A stretch of 64,000 nt of DNA, taken from positions 1 through 64,000 of the forward strand of contig NZ_BNAQ01000005.1 of assembly GCF_014653575.1 (NCBI RefSeq). Direction: 5' to 3'. This DNA comes from Sphingomonas glacialis. GTDB lineage: Bacteria > Pseudomonadota > Alphaproteobacteria > Sphingomonadales > Sphingomonadaceae. Shown piece after piece: positions 53,656-62,691 of the stretch; within the stretch, counting starts at the first letter, position 1; each line of letters opens with the position of its first letter. The notes beneath the pieces were generated by a model. It did no database searches. It was not told the origin of the DNA and was given only the letters and a program-made list of their open reading frames with translations. The translations under genes and the position numbers were made by a program.

Positions 53656-54312
53656 ATGACAGCGCTCCTTGCCCCCTTTCTCGATCCGCTCGCTTTCGCC
53701 ATCGTCGGCGGGGGGACGCTCGCGGCGATGGTGCTGCGCACGCCGGCGCGCGACTTGGCGGGCGGGTTTGCCGCGCTCGGGTCACTTGCCGGGGCGCGGT
53801 TCGATGCCGACCCTTTGCTCGACCAGATCGCTGCCTTCGGCCGCATCGCCAAGCGCCACGGCGTGATGGCGCTCGACCGCTCCGTCATCGCCGACCCCGA
53901 CATCGCCGCCGCGGTCGCCGCGATCGTCGATGGCGCGACGCCCGAGGATGTCGCCGAACTGCTCCGCCAGCGCCGCCGTGCGCGCACCGAACGCGCCGTA
54001 GCGTCCGCAGAACTTTGGTCGGGCGCGGCCGAGACCGCACCGGCGATGGGCATGGTCGGCACGCTGATCGGCCTCGTCGGCATGTTCGTGAAGATGCAGG
54101 ATCCCGCCGCGATCGGCGCGGCGATGGCGGTTGCCTTGCTCGCCACGCTCTATGGCGCGGTGCTCGCCAATCTCATGCTTGCGCCGATCGCCGCGCGGTT
54201 GCGCCGCCAGGCGCGCGACGAAGCGATCGAGCGGTTGCGGCTCGATCCGCCGCTGATCGCGCTCGCCGCGCGCGAGCGGCCGCGCGGTGCCGCGCTGATG
54301 GAAGTCGCATGA
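53656..54312 (+). CDS. second MotA/TolQ/ExbB-type proton channel protein
   Basis: A 218-residue membrane protein related to MotA but shorter. It has an N-terminal helix (DPLAFAIVGGGTLAAMVL), a cytoplasmic region of about 110 residues, and the paired helices TAPAMGMVGTLIGLVGMFV and MAVALLATLYGAVLANLMLA followed by PIAARLR, which carry the channel prolines and match MotA helices 3 and 4. It overlaps the MotB-like gene by 4 bp. With classical motA/motB nearby, this is a likely second stator or a dedicated accessory. The start is uncertain; a GTG at 53644 is also in frame. Confidence 0.82.
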   Translation: MTALLAPFLDPLAFAIVGGGTLAAMVLRTPARDLAGGFAALGSLAGARFDADPLLDQIAAFGRIAKRHGVMALDRSVIADPDIAAAVAAIVDGATPEDVAELLRQRRRARTERAVASAELWSGAAETAPAMGMVGTLIGLVGMFVKMQDPAAIGAAMAVALLATLYGAVLANLMLAPIAARLRRQARDEAIERLRLDPPLIALAARERPRGAALMEVA

Positions 54313-54899
54313 CCGCCGCTGCCTTCGAGGACGCGCTGCCCGAGCTCGGTTCGAGCCGGCCGGTGTGGCTGATGACGCTCGCCGATCTGGCGCTGCTGCT
54401 GATCGGCTTCTTCGTGTTTCTCCAGGCGAGCCAGACGCTCGACCGGCATGCGCTCGCCAAGGGCTTGCGCGAGGGTTTCGGCGTGCGCGACAGCGCGCGG
54501 ACCGAGCCCGCCGATCCGATCGCGGTGTCGGTCGGCGCGTTGCGCGGCTTTGCGCCGGGCTCGGCAGTGGCGACGCAGTCGCCCGATGCGCTGATTGCCT
54601 GGGCGCGCGAGGCGACGCGCGACCGCCGGGTGACCTTGCGGATCGCCGGCGCGGTCGATGGCTCGCCTGGCGATGTCGACCCCGTCACCGGGAGCGGCGC
54701 GATGCTCGCCGCCGATCGCGCGCGCGCGGTGGCGACGCTGCTGCTCGTCGCGCATGCCGTTCCCGCCGATCGCCTCTCGATCGTCTCCACCGCGCGACCG
54801 CTGGGCCGATCGGTGACTGTCTCCACCGGCTTTGCCGGGGCCGGCACGCGCTTGCCGCCCGGCAACCCCAATTTGCCGCCTCAAAGGACCCCGCGATGA
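54309..54899 (+). CDS. MotB-like protein with degenerate OmpA domain
   Basis: A 196-residue protein. A short N terminus leads into one helix, VWLMTLADLALLLIGFFVFL, with an Asp in the position of the MotB proton-binding residue. The C-terminal part (VTLRIAGAVDGSPGDVDP, then LAADRARAVATLLLVA) resembles an OmpA-type peptidoglycan-binding domain but lacks the GHTDN motif. It is translationally coupled to the MotA-like gene and to flgA (ATGA overlaps on both sides), so it belongs to the flagellar set. Confidence 0.78.
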   Translation: MTAAAFEDALPELGSSRPVWLMTLADLALLLIGFFVFLQASQTLDRHALAKGLREGFGVRDSARTEPADPIAVSVGALRGFAPGSAVATQSPDALIAWAREATRDRRVTLRIAGAVDGSPGDVDPVTGSGAMLAADRARAVATLLLVAHAVPADRLSIVSTARPLGRSVTVSTGFAGAGTRLPPGNPNLPPQRTPR

Positions 54900-55441
54900 T
54901 TCGTCGTCTCCCCTTGCTCTTGCTCGCCGTCGCCACGCCGCTCGCCGCGACAGCGCCGCGGGCCTTCCAGGATACCACCGCGCTCGACCGCGCCGTGACC
55001 GCCTTTGCCGGGCACGGCATTGGCGACGAAGGGGGCGCGCGCACGCCGATCGACAGCCGACTGAAGCTGGCCGCCTGTCCGATGGTGTCGCTGGCGTGGC
55101 GCTCCGAGGTGCATGATGCCGTGGTGGTGACGTGCACCGGGCCCGAATGGCGGATGTATGTGCCGATGAAGCTGCCCGTGGCGGCGCCCAAGGGTGCCGC
55201 GCCGCTCGTCCTGACGCCAAGCGAAGTCAGCGCGGCGCGCCCCGTCTATGTCATCAAGCGCGGCGATCCGGTGACGATCAGTGCGGGGTCGCGCGGCTTC
55301 TCGATCACGCGCGATGGCATCGCGGTCGGCGATGCCGTCGCGGGCGGGCGCTTCCTCGTCAAGATCGACGCCGCCAAGGCACCGATCCAGGCGGTCGCGA
55401 TCGACAGCGGCCGCGCGACGCTGCCGGGCTGGACCGAATAA
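54896..55441 (+). CDS. flgA: flagellar P-ring assembly chaperone FlgA
   Basis: A 181-residue periplasmic protein with a signal peptide (MIRRLPLLLLAVATPLAATA) and a C-terminal SAF domain: VYVIKRGDPVTISAGSRGFS, then GDAVAGGRFLVKID. It helps FlgI assemble into the P ring. The N-terminal part has the short beta-strand domain with LKLAACP. It is the third gene of the plus-strand operon that begins at 53656. Confidence 0.9.
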   Translation: MIRRLPLLLLAVATPLAATAPRAFQDTTALDRAVTAFAGHGIGDEGGARTPIDSRLKLAACPMVSLAWRSEVHDAVVVTCTGPEWRMYVPMKLPVAAPKGAAPLVLTPSEVSAARPVYVIKRGDPVTISAGSRGFSITRDGIAVGDAVAGGRFLVKIDAAKAPIQAVAIDSGRATLPGWTE

Positions 55442-55534
55442 GCGGCACCGCCAAAAAAGCGCGAAATCTTTTCTTAAGGTCCGCGCGCATCGGTCGTTCC
55501 TCTCTATGTCAGCGAGAACCGCGAAGGTGCAGAC

Positions 55535-55822
55535 ATGGTAGATGCAATCGGATCCAAGGCAGTGACACCGCACGACCGGCTGGTCGTGCCGGTAGCCGCA
55601 GCAGCAAAGCCCGCGGCGACGGTCGAGCGGCGGAGCGACGCGGTGGCCCAGCAGCGCGAGCTGTCGGCGATCGCCTTCGACTTCGGCAAGCCAAGCGCCG
55701 CCGAGACCGAGCGCGTCGACGAAGTCCGCCGTGCGGTGCGCAACGGAACGTACCCGATCTCCCCTGAAACGATTGCCGACCGGATGCTCGCTTTGAAACT
55801 GTATTGGAGCCCGAACAAATGA
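55535..55822 (+). CDS. flgM: anti-sigma-28 factor FlgM
   Basis: A 95-residue protein with the FlgM C-terminal sigma-binding region: ETERVDEVRRAVRNGTYPIS followed by PETIADRMLALKLYW. The N-terminal half is disordered-looking, as usual. It holds FliA inactive until the hook is complete, when FlgM is exported. fliA is encoded 3.4 kb downstream on the same strand. It overlaps flgN by 4 bp. Confidence 0.9.
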   Translation: MVDAIGSKAVTPHDRLVVPVAAAAKPAATVERRSDAVAQQRELSAIAFDFGKPSAAETERVDEVRRAVRNGTYPISPETIADRMLALKLYWSPNK

Positions 55823-56169
55823 GCGTCCCGACGCGGCGCGACGCGCTGATCGGCGTGATCGAAGCGCTCCATGCCGAGATCGGTGCGTTGAAGGTCAACG
55901 ACGTCGCCGCACTCGAGCGCGCGACCGCGGACAAGCTCGCCGCGATCGAGGCGGTTGCCGCGTTCGGCCAGGCGCCCGCCGGCGATGAGCTGCGCGCGCT
56001 TGCCGAGGAAGCGCATCGCTTGAACGAAACCTGCCGGATCTACGTCAATCTGATGGCGGCAAATGTTCGCCGCCGCCTGCAAACCTTGACCGGGTCTGCC
56101 GGTGTCGCGACCGGGTCGGGCCCCGGAACGGTCTATCGCCCCGGCATGGGGCTCGCCGCTTACGCCTGA
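55819..56169 (+). CDS. FlgN-like flagellar export chaperone
   Basis: A 116-residue mostly helical protein with the FlgN pattern: a first helix ALIGVIEALHAEIGALKVND, a second with ALERATADKLAAIEAV, and a third around RLNETCRIYVNLMAANVRRR. FlgN escorts FlgK and FlgL to the export gate. The position right after flgM, with an ATGA overlap, is the standard flgMN arrangement. Confidence rests on helix pattern and position more than on sequence motifs. Confidence 0.82.
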   Translation: MSVPTRRDALIGVIEALHAEIGALKVNDVAALERATADKLAAIEAVAAFGQAPAGDELRALAEEAHRLNETCRIYVNLMAANVRRRLQTLTGSAGVATGSGPGTVYRPGMGLAAYA

Positions 56170-56179
56170 TTAAGCATCT

Positions 56180-56194
56180 TGGCACGACCCTTGC
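56180..56194 (+). promoter_or_regulatory. sigma-54 promoter upstream of the transglycosylase-flhA-fliA genes
   Basis: TGGCACG-ACCC-TTGC is a perfect match to the RpoN consensus. Predicted transcription starts near 56206, 24 nt before the ATG at 56230. It would drive the lytic transglycosylase and, given the 4-bp and overlapping junctions downstream, flhA and fliA too. Confidence 0.9.
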
Positions 56195-56229
56195 TGTGTT
56201 TGCCGTGAAGACGCGCAAGCAGGGGTCCG

Positions 56230-57132
56230 ATGCCTTTCAATCCACTTTCCATTCTGAACGGGGCGGTCGATGCGACCGGCGCTGGCGGTGCGATCCGCAA
56301 CGCCATCGCCAATGCCAGTCAGAAGACCGGCATCGACTTCAACTATCTGCTGGGGCAAGCCAAGCTCGAGAGCGGACTGAATGCCTCGGCCAAGGCCGGG
56401 ACGTCGAGTGCGCGCGGGCTGTACCAGTTCGTCGACCAAAGCTGGTTGCGCGTCGTGAAAGCGCACGGCGCCGAGAACGGCCTCGCCTGGGCCGCCAACG
56501 CGATTACGACGGGTGCCGGCGGGCATGCCACGGTCTCCGATCCGACGATGAAGCGCGCGATCCTCGCGCTGCGCAACGATCCGGCGGCGGCGTCGCTGAT
56601 GGCGGCCGAACATGCCAGCGACAATAAGGACGCGCTCGAAAGCGCGACCGGGCGCACCGCGACCGGCACCGATCTCTATATGGCGCATTTCCTCGGGCTC
56701 GGCGGCGCGCGCTCGTTCCTGACGACGATGCAGGCCAATCCCGACAAGAGCGGCGCGGCGATGTTCCCCGCCGCCGCACGCGCAAATCGCGGCGTGTTCT
56801 TCAATTCCGATGGCAGCGCGCGATCGCTCTCCGACATTTACAGCCGCTTCTCGGCCAAGCTCGGCAAGAGCATCGAGGGCGCCAGCGCACCCGCAACGTC
56901 GGGCCTGGCAGCGACGCGGCTTGGTTCGTGGGGCGCCGACGTCATCCCCGGCAATGCCGAAACCTCTACCTCGGACGCGACGATCTGGGCGCAGTCGACG
57001 CTCGAGCGCTTGGGCGGCGCGATGGGCAGCTCGACGACGCAGATGGCATCGAACTCAGCCGCCAGCTTGCTCCGTCCGACGCCGGCGAACGCGCGGCTCG
57101 CGTACATGTTGCTCGCGCAGATGGGGGCGTAA
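56230..57132 (+). CDS. flagellar lytic transglycosylase (SLT domain)
   Basis: A 300-residue peptidoglycan hydrolase. The catalytic SLT-like domain lies at residues about 25-190: YLLGQAKLESGLNASAKAGT has the catalytic Glu, SSARGLYQFVDQSWL is the ES-x-GLYQF motif, and LYMAHFLGLGGARSFL follows. No signal peptide is visible, so it may leave through the flagellar export gate or act with the rod, in place of the muramidase half missing from FlgJ. It is expressed from the sigma-54 promoter at 56180. Confidence 0.87.
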   Translation: MPFNPLSILNGAVDATGAGGAIRNAIANASQKTGIDFNYLLGQAKLESGLNASAKAGTSSARGLYQFVDQSWLRVVKAHGAENGLAWAANAITTGAGGHATVSDPTMKRAILALRNDPAAASLMAAEHASDNKDALESATGRTATGTDLYMAHFLGLGGARSFLTTMQANPDKSGAAMFPAAARANRGVFFNSDGSARSLSDIYSRFSAKLGKSIEGASAPATSGLAATRLGSWGADVIPGNAETSTSDATIWAQSTLERLGGAMGSSTTQMASNSAASLLRPTPANARLAYMLLAQMGA

Positions 57133-57136
57133 CTAA

Positions 57137-59233
57137 GTGGCGATTGCTCTGACAGCTCCCGCCGGAAAGGCGGGCGGGATCCTGCCGCTGCTGCGTTCGG
57201 CAGCGCTCCCCGTCGCGATCCTGTTGCTCGTCGTGCTGATGGTCGTGCCGATCCCGGCGGCGATGCTCGACGTGTTCTTCATCATGAACATCACGATCAG
57301 CCTCGCGGTGCTGATGGTCAGCTTGAATGCGCAGAAGCCGCTCGATTTCTCGGCGTTTCCGACCGTCCTGCTGTTCGCGACGCTGTTCCGTCTCAGCCTC
57401 AACGTCGCCTCCACGCGCGTCGTGCTGGTCCACGGGCATGAGGGCGAGAGCGCCGCTGGCCATGTGATCGAGGCGTTCGGCACCTTCCTGATCGGCGGCG
57501 ATTATGTCGTCGGCCTGTTCGTCTTCGCGATCCTCGTGATCATCAACATGATCGTCGTCACAAAGGGCGCGGGTCGCGTGTCCGAAGTGTCGGCGCGTTT
57601 CACGCTCGACGCGTTGCCGGGCAAGCAGATGGCGATCGACGCCGATCTCAACGCCGGGTTGATCACCCCCGAGGAAGCCAAGCTGCGCCGCGTCGAAGTC
57701 GCGACCGAGGCCGATTTCTACGGGTCGATGGACGGTTCGTCGAAGTTCGTGAAAGGCGACGCGGTCGCGGGCCTGCTGATCCTCGCCGCAAACATCGTCG
57801 GCGGGTTGATCCTGGGTCCCGTCAGCCACGGCATGACGATCGCGGCGGCGGCGCACAATTACGTGCTGCTCGCGATCGGCGATGCGCTTGTGGCCCAAAT
57901 CCCGTCGCTGATGCTGTCGATCGCCGCGGCGGCAATCGTGACGCGCGTCCAGTCGACGATGGATCTTGCCGGCCAGATCGGCAGCCAGTTCGGCTCGGCG
58001 CGGACTTGGACCCCGGTCGCGATCATCCTCGCCCTGCTCGGCGTGATGCCGGGGATGCCGCACCTCATCATCCTGCCCGCCGCGGGCCTCGCCGGTTTCG
58101 CCGCGTGGAAGATGCGCCAGGCAGCGCGCCGCCCCGCGCCGGTCGAGACCGTCCCGGCCGAGCCGATCGATTATTCGAAGATCGGCTGGGACGAAGTCGC
58201 CGACACGATGCAGGTCAATCTCGACATCGGCTACGGCCTGGTGCCGCTGGTCGACGAGCGTCGCGGTGCGCCGCTGATGGGGCGGATCACTGGGGTGCGG
58301 CGCCAGCTGTCGAAGGACATGGGCTTCGTCATTCCGCAGGTCCGCGTGCGCGACGACATCAACCTCGCGCCGTTCGCCTATCGCATCATCGTCGGCGGTG
58401 TGGTCGTCGGCGAGGACAGCGTCTCGCCCGACGAGATGCTCGCGCTCGATACCGGCCAGGCGGTCGGCGGGCTGATGGGCAAGCGCGCCAAGGATCCGAC
58501 CTTCGGGCTCGACGCGGTGTGGATCGCGCCGAGCGACGCCGATGCGGCGACGGGTGCTGGCTATCTCGTGGTCGATCCGGGCACGGTGATGGCGACGCAT
58601 CTCAACCATCAGCTCGGCGTCCATGCCTCCGAACTGCTCGGCCCCGACGAAGTCCAGGCGCTGCTCGACGGGCTCAAGGAGCGCGCGGCGAACCTGGTCG
58701 CGTCGCTCTCGCCCAATCCGTTGCCGCTCACCACGCTCACCCAGGTGCTGCGCGGGTTGCTCGCGGAGAACGTGCCGCTCAAGGAATTCCGGCGGATCGC
58801 CGCCGCGATCGCGGTCGCTGCGCAGAAGACGCTCGATGCCGACGAGATCATCGAGATGATCCGCCCGGCGCTCGGCGGGCTGATCATCGGCAAGCTGTGC
58901 GGCGTGCGCGAGCCGCTGCGCGTGATGACGCTCGAGGGGCAGCTCGAAGGGCTGCTCGGCCAGGCGATGCGCGGCGATCCGTCGAAGCGCCATACGATCG
59001 AGCCCGATCTCGGCCGCCGCATCGTCGATGCGCTGCAGAACGCCGCGCAGCCGCTGATCAACGAAGCCAAGCCGTTCGCGCTCGTCGTCCAGCCCGCGAT
59101 CCGCATCGCGATCCGCAAGCTCGTCAAGACCTGCCTGCCCGATATCCCGGTGATGAGCTTCTTCGAAGTCCCCGAGGACAAATCGGTCGAAGTCGTCGCC
59201 GTGATCGGCGCAGCCGGAGCGCTCCCAGCATGA
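57137..59233 (+). CDS. flhA: flagellar export gate protein FlhA
   Basis: A 698-residue inner membrane protein of the flagellar type III secretion gate. The N-terminal half has about eight helices with the FHIPEP signature region (PTVLLFATLFRLSLNVASTR), and the cytoplasmic FlhA-C domain starts near residue 340 with QVNLDIGYGLVPLVDERRGA. NLVASLSPNPLPLTTLTQVL and the C-terminal VMSFFEVPEDKSVE are typical. GTG start 4 bp after the preceding stop. Full length. Confidence 0.96.
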   Translation: MAIALTAPAGKAGGILPLLRSAALPVAILLLVVLMVVPIPAAMLDVFFIMNITISLAVLMVSLNAQKPLDFSAFPTVLLFATLFRLSLNVASTRVVLVHGHEGESAAGHVIEAFGTFLIGGDYVVGLFVFAILVIINMIVVTKGAGRVSEVSARFTLDALPGKQMAIDADLNAGLITPEEAKLRRVEVATEADFYGSMDGSSKFVKGDAVAGLLILAANIVGGLILGPVSHGMTIAAAAHNYVLLAIGDALVAQIPSLMLSIAAAAIVTRVQSTMDLAGQIGSQFGSARTWTPVAIILALLGVMPGMPHLIILPAAGLAGFAAWKMRQAARRPAPVETVPAEPIDYSKIGWDEVADTMQVNLDIGYGLVPLVDERRGAPLMGRITGVRRQLSKDMGFVIPQVRVRDDINLAPFAYRIIVGGVVVGEDSVSPDEMLALDTGQAVGGLMGKRAKDPTFGLDAVWIAPSDADAATGAGYLVVDPGTVMATHLNHQLGVHASELLGPDEVQALLDGLKERAANLVASLSPNPLPLTTLTQVLRGLLAENVPLKEFRRIAAAIAVAAQKTLDADEIIEMIRPALGGLIIGKLCGVREPLRVMTLEGQLEGLLGQAMRGDPSKRHTIEPDLGRRIVDALQNAAQPLINEAKPFALVVQPAIRIAIRKLVKTCLPDIPVMSFFEVPEDKSVEVVAVIGAAGALPA

Positions 59234-59973
59234 CCGCACAGCCCAACCCCGCGCTTTTCGCCGATGCCCAGCCGCTCGTCTATGGCCGCACCGCGGCGCC
59301 CGACATGAACGTGCTGGCGCGCAAGCATCTCCCGCTCGTCCGGCGGATCGCGCGGCATATCCATGGCAGCATGTCGTCGGCGGTCGAGGTCGAGGATCTT
59401 GTCCAGACCGGGATGGTCGCGCTGGTCGAAGCGGCCGCTGCGTTCGAGGATCGCGGGCAAGTGACCTTCGAACAATATCTCGCCACGCGCGTGCGCGGCG
59501 CGATGATCGACGCGCTGCGCCGCAGCGCGACGATCACGCGCGGCGCGATGCAAAGGAAACGCCTGTATGCCGAAACCGTCGCGATGCTGACCACCGAACT
59601 CGGCCATGCGCCCGATGCGGCGCTCGTCGCCGCGCGGATCGGCGTGACGCCCGAGAAGCTCCGGCTCGATTATGCCAATGCCCAGCCGGTGCGGATGGAG
59701 CCGATCGACGATGTGTATTCGGACGAGGGCCCGTGGTTCGCGAGCGAGGAGCCCGACGCGTTCGCCCACCTCTCCGACGAGCAGGAGCGTGACACGCTGA
59801 TCGCCGCGATCGCCAGCTTGCCCGAGCGCGAGGCGCTGGTCATCCAGCTGTATTATGTCGAGGAGTTCAACCTCGAGGACATCGGCTCGGTGATCGGAGT
59901 CGGCGCGGCGCGCGTGTGCCAGATCAAGGCGTCGGCGCACGCCCGGCTCAAGAAAGCCATGCTGCGCCGCTAG
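59230..59973 (+). CDS. fliA: flagellar sigma factor FliA (sigma-28)
   Basis: A 247-residue sigma-70 family factor. Region 2 reads KHLPLVRRIARHIHGSM and EVEDLVQTGMVALVEAAAAF with TRVRGAMIDALRRS, the FliA/WhiG type; region 4 is LPEREALVIQLYYVEEFNLE and DIGSVIGVGAARVCQIKASA. It directs late flagellar genes such as flagellin and is restrained by FlgM. The ATG at 59230 overlaps the flhA stop by 4 bp. Confidence 0.94.
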   Translation: MTAQPNPALFADAQPLVYGRTAAPDMNVLARKHLPLVRRIARHIHGSMSSAVEVEDLVQTGMVALVEAAAAFEDRGQVTFEQYLATRVRGAMIDALRRSATITRGAMQRKRLYAETVAMLTTELGHAPDAALVAARIGVTPEKLRLDYANAQPVRMEPIDDVYSDEGPWFASEEPDAFAHLSDEQERDTLIAAIASLPEREALVIQLYYVEEFNLEDIGSVIGVGAARVCQIKASAHARLKKAMLRR

Positions 59974-61253
59974 GCGGGATCGCGCAGCAGCGCATCGGCA
60001 GCGGTTTCGGGCGTGGCGGTGCTCCGCGCCGCGACTGTCAGCGTGACCGCCATGTCGAAGATGACATTGCCGAGCGTGCGGAAGATATCGGGCATCGTCT
60101 CGACCGCGACGAGCAGCCCGAGCGGCGCGACCGGCACGCCGAGCGTCACCGCAAGCGGCGCGATCGCGCTGATGAAGCTCACTTGCCCAGGCAGGCTGAC
60201 CGACCCGAGCGAGGTGAGCACCGCGATCGCGGTCGCCGCGCTCAGCGTCGCGAAGGTCAGCGGCACGCCGAACCACGCTGCGACATAGATCGCCACCGCG
60301 AGGTTCATCGCCGGCCCGGTCGCACGCAGCATCGCGACGGCCAGCGGCAGGACCACGCCCGAGGTGGCGACGGGAACGCCCAGCGCCTCGGTACTGCGCA
60401 GCATCGCGGGAAGGCTGGCGAGCGAGCTCTGCGTGCTGAGCGCGACCGCGAGCACCGGTGCCGAGCCGCGCAGGAAGCGGCCGAGCGCGATCCGTCCGCC
60501 CCACACCGCGAGCGGCAGCGCGAACAGGCTGACGACGATTCCGACGGCCGAGACCGTCGCGACGTAATGGAACAGCGCGCCGACCGCGGCGGTGCCGGTC
60601 TTGGCTGCAACGCTCAGCGCAAGCGCGAAGACGCCGATCGGCGCGATCCAGATAATCCAGCCGATCATCACCAGCATCGCATCGCGGATCGCCGCGAAGA
60701 AGCTCGTCAGGACGTCACGGCCGGTGCGATCGATCTTGGTGAGCGCAAAGGCGAAGACGAGCGCGAACAGGATCAGCGAGAGGAACGCGCCGTTGGCGGC
60801 AGCGGCGACGACGTTGCTCGGCACCATGCCGGCGAGGAATTCCCCGAGCGGCGGCACCGGGCCGGCGGGCGCTGCATCGACCAGCGCACCCCGCAGCGCC
60901 TTGGCCGATGCAGCGGGCATCGGCACGATGCGGAGGAACAGCGGCGTGAGGATCGCCGAGGCGACCGCGCTCGAGATCATCACGACGAGGATGATCGCGA
61001 TCGAGCGCGCCGCGATCGCACCGCTTTGTGCCGCCGCCGTCGTCTCGGCGATCCCGGTAACGAGCAGCGCGAAGACGAGCGGAATGACCGTCATCTGCAA
61101 GCCGTTGAGCCACGCAGAACCGATCGGTCCGGCAATCGCCGTGACGGTCGGGACGGCGCCCGGCAGCCCTGCTGCGAGCGCGGTGCCGAGCGCGAGCCCG
61201 GCCACGAGCGACAGCAAAATCCGGGTCGATGGGGTGTTCAACTTCGCCGACAT
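59970..61253 (-). CDS. dicarboxylate/amino acid:cation symporter (DAACS family)
   Basis: A 427-residue secondary transporter with about eight helices and two re-entrant loops. VALSTQSSLASLPAML is the serine-rich hairpin 1 motif, and AMLRATGPAMNLAVAIYVAA is the helix 7 cation-binding region in the place of NMDGT. The unusual GPAMN instead of NMDGT may change ion or substrate choice. The start at 61253 is preferred, giving MSAKLNTPSTRILLSL; upstream starts add a basic stretch. Convergent with fliA, overlapping 4 bp. Confidence 0.88.
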   Translation of the reverse strand: MSAKLNTPSTRILLSLVAGLALGTALAAGLPGAVPTVTAIAGPIGSAWLNGLQMTVIPLVFALLVTGIAETTAAAQSGAIAARSIAIILVVMISSAVASAILTPLFLRIVPMPAASAKALRGALVDAAPAGPVPPLGEFLAGMVPSNVVAAAANGAFLSLILFALVFAFALTKIDRTGRDVLTSFFAAIRDAMLVMIGWIIWIAPIGVFALALSVAAKTGTAAVGALFHYVATVSAVGIVVSLFALPLAVWGGRIALGRFLRGSAPVLAVALSTQSSLASLPAMLRSTEALGVPVATSGVVLPLAVAMLRATGPAMNLAVAIYVAAWFGVPLTFATLSAATAIAVLTSLGSVSLPGQVSFISAIAPLAVTLGVPVAPLGLLVAVETMPDIFRTLGNVIFDMAVTLTVAARSTATPETAADALLRDPA

Positions 61254-61327
61254 GCTCGCCCTTGTCATTGCGGGACGCGGTCGAACGCCCCAAAGAGGAA
61301 CCCGCATAACCGAATGGACGCGCGCGC

Positions 61328-62668
61328 ATGGCAAGAAAATATTTCGGCACCGATGGGATTCGTGGGCTCACCAACGCAACGCCCATGACCGCGGCGATGG
61401 CGATGAAGGTCGGGATGGCCGCGGGCGCGCACTTCCGGCGCGGGGATCACCGCCACCGCGTCGTGATCGGCAAGGATACGCGCCTGTCGGGGTACATGCT
61501 CGAATCGGCGATGGTCGCGGGATTCACCTCGGTCGGGATGGACGTCGTGCTGCTCGGGCCGATGCCGACGCCCGCCGTCGCGATGCTGACGCAGTCGATG
61601 CGCGCCGATCTCGGCGTGATGATCTCGGCGAGCCACAATCCGTATTTCGACAACGGCATCAAACTGTTCGGGCCCGATGGCTACAAGCTTTCGGACGCCG
61701 ACGAACTCGCGATCGAGGCGTTGATCGACGGCGACATCGATCTTTCGCCCGCCCCCGAAATCGGTCGCGCACGGCGCGTCGACGATGCGCAGGGGCGCTA
61801 CATCCATTTCGCCAAATCGACCTTCCCCGAGAATATGCGTCTCGACGGGATGAAGATCGTCGTCGATTGCGCCAATGGCGCGGCGTACCGTGTCGCGCCG
61901 ACCGCCTTGTGGGAGCTGGGGGCCGAGGTCGTCGCGATCGGTGTCACGCCGAACGGCAAGAACATCAATGACGGGGTCGGCTCGACCGCGCCGACGCTGC
62001 TGTGCGAGACCGTCGTGAAGACGGGCGCGCACCTCGGCATTGCGCTCGACGGCGATGCCGATCGGCTGATCGTGGTCGATGAAAAGGGCCATGTCGTCGA
62101 TGGCGACCAGCTGATGGCGACGATCGCAAGTGGCTGGGCGCGCAGCGGGCGGTTGAAGAATGGCGGGCTGGTCGCGACGGTGATGTCGAACCTCGGGCTC
62201 GAGCGGCACCTTGCGGCGCAGGGTATCGGCATGGTGCGCACGAGCGTGGGCGATCGCCACGTGCTCGAGGCGATGCGCGCGCAGGGGTACAATGTCGGCG
62301 GCGAGCAGTCGGGGCACATCATCCTGTCGGATTATGCGACGACCGGCGATGGCTTGGTGGCGGCGCTGCAGATCCTCGCCGAGCTCGCCTGGGCGGGCGC
62401 ACCGGCGAGCGAGCTGTTGCATCGCTTCGAGCCGCTGCCGCAATTGCTCAAGAACGTGCGCTTTGCGGGTGGCAAGCCGCTCGACGACGCGGCGGTCAAG
62501 GCGGTGATCGCGCAGGCCGAGGTCGAGCTGAAGGGCAGGGGGCGGCTGGTGATCCGTCCGTCGGGCACCGAACCGGTGATCCGCGTGATGGCCGAAGGCG
62601 ACGACCCCGCGCAGGTCGAAGCGGTGGTCGATCGGATCTGCGAAGCGGTGCGCGTCGCGGCTGGCTGA
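61328..62668 (+). CDS. glmM: phosphoglucosamine mutase
   Basis: A 446-residue enzyme that converts glucosamine-6-phosphate to glucosamine-1-phosphate for peptidoglycan and lipopolysaccharide. The N terminus [11 protein letters not shown], the phosphoserine loop [15 protein letters not shown], the metal-binding [16 protein letters not shown] and the C-terminal phosphate loop [12 protein letters not shown] are all present. Length is normal. It is divergent from the symporter gene, the two starts 74 bp apart. Confidence 0.97.
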   Translation: MARKYFGTDGIRGLTNATPMTAAMAMKVGMAAGAHFRRGDHRHRVVIGKDTRLSGYMLESAMVAGFTSVGMDVVLLGPMPTPAVAMLTQSMRADLGVMISASHNPYFDNGIKLFGPDGYKLSDADELAIEALIDGDIDLSPAPEIGRARRVDDAQGRYIHFAKSTFPENMRLDGMKIVVDCANGAAYRVAPTALWELGAEVVAIGVTPNGKNINDGVGSTAPTLLCETVVKTGAHLGIALDGDADRLIVVDEKGHVVDGDQLMATIASGWARSGRLKNGGLVATVMSNLGLERHLAAQGIGMVRTSVGDRHVLEAMRAQGYNVGGEQSGHIILSDYATTGDGLVAALQILAELAWAGAPASELLHRFEPLPQLLKNVRFAGGKPLDDAAVKAVIAQAEVELKGRGRLVIRPSGTEPVIRVMAEGDDPAQVEAVVDRICEAVRVAAG

Positions 62669-62691
62669 AAGCTCTCCCCCGACTTTCTGCT

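Noticed and set aside
56966..59239. 757-codon minus-strand frame over flhA
   Set aside because: Antisense shadow of a complete FlhA gene; composition is typical of such shadows.
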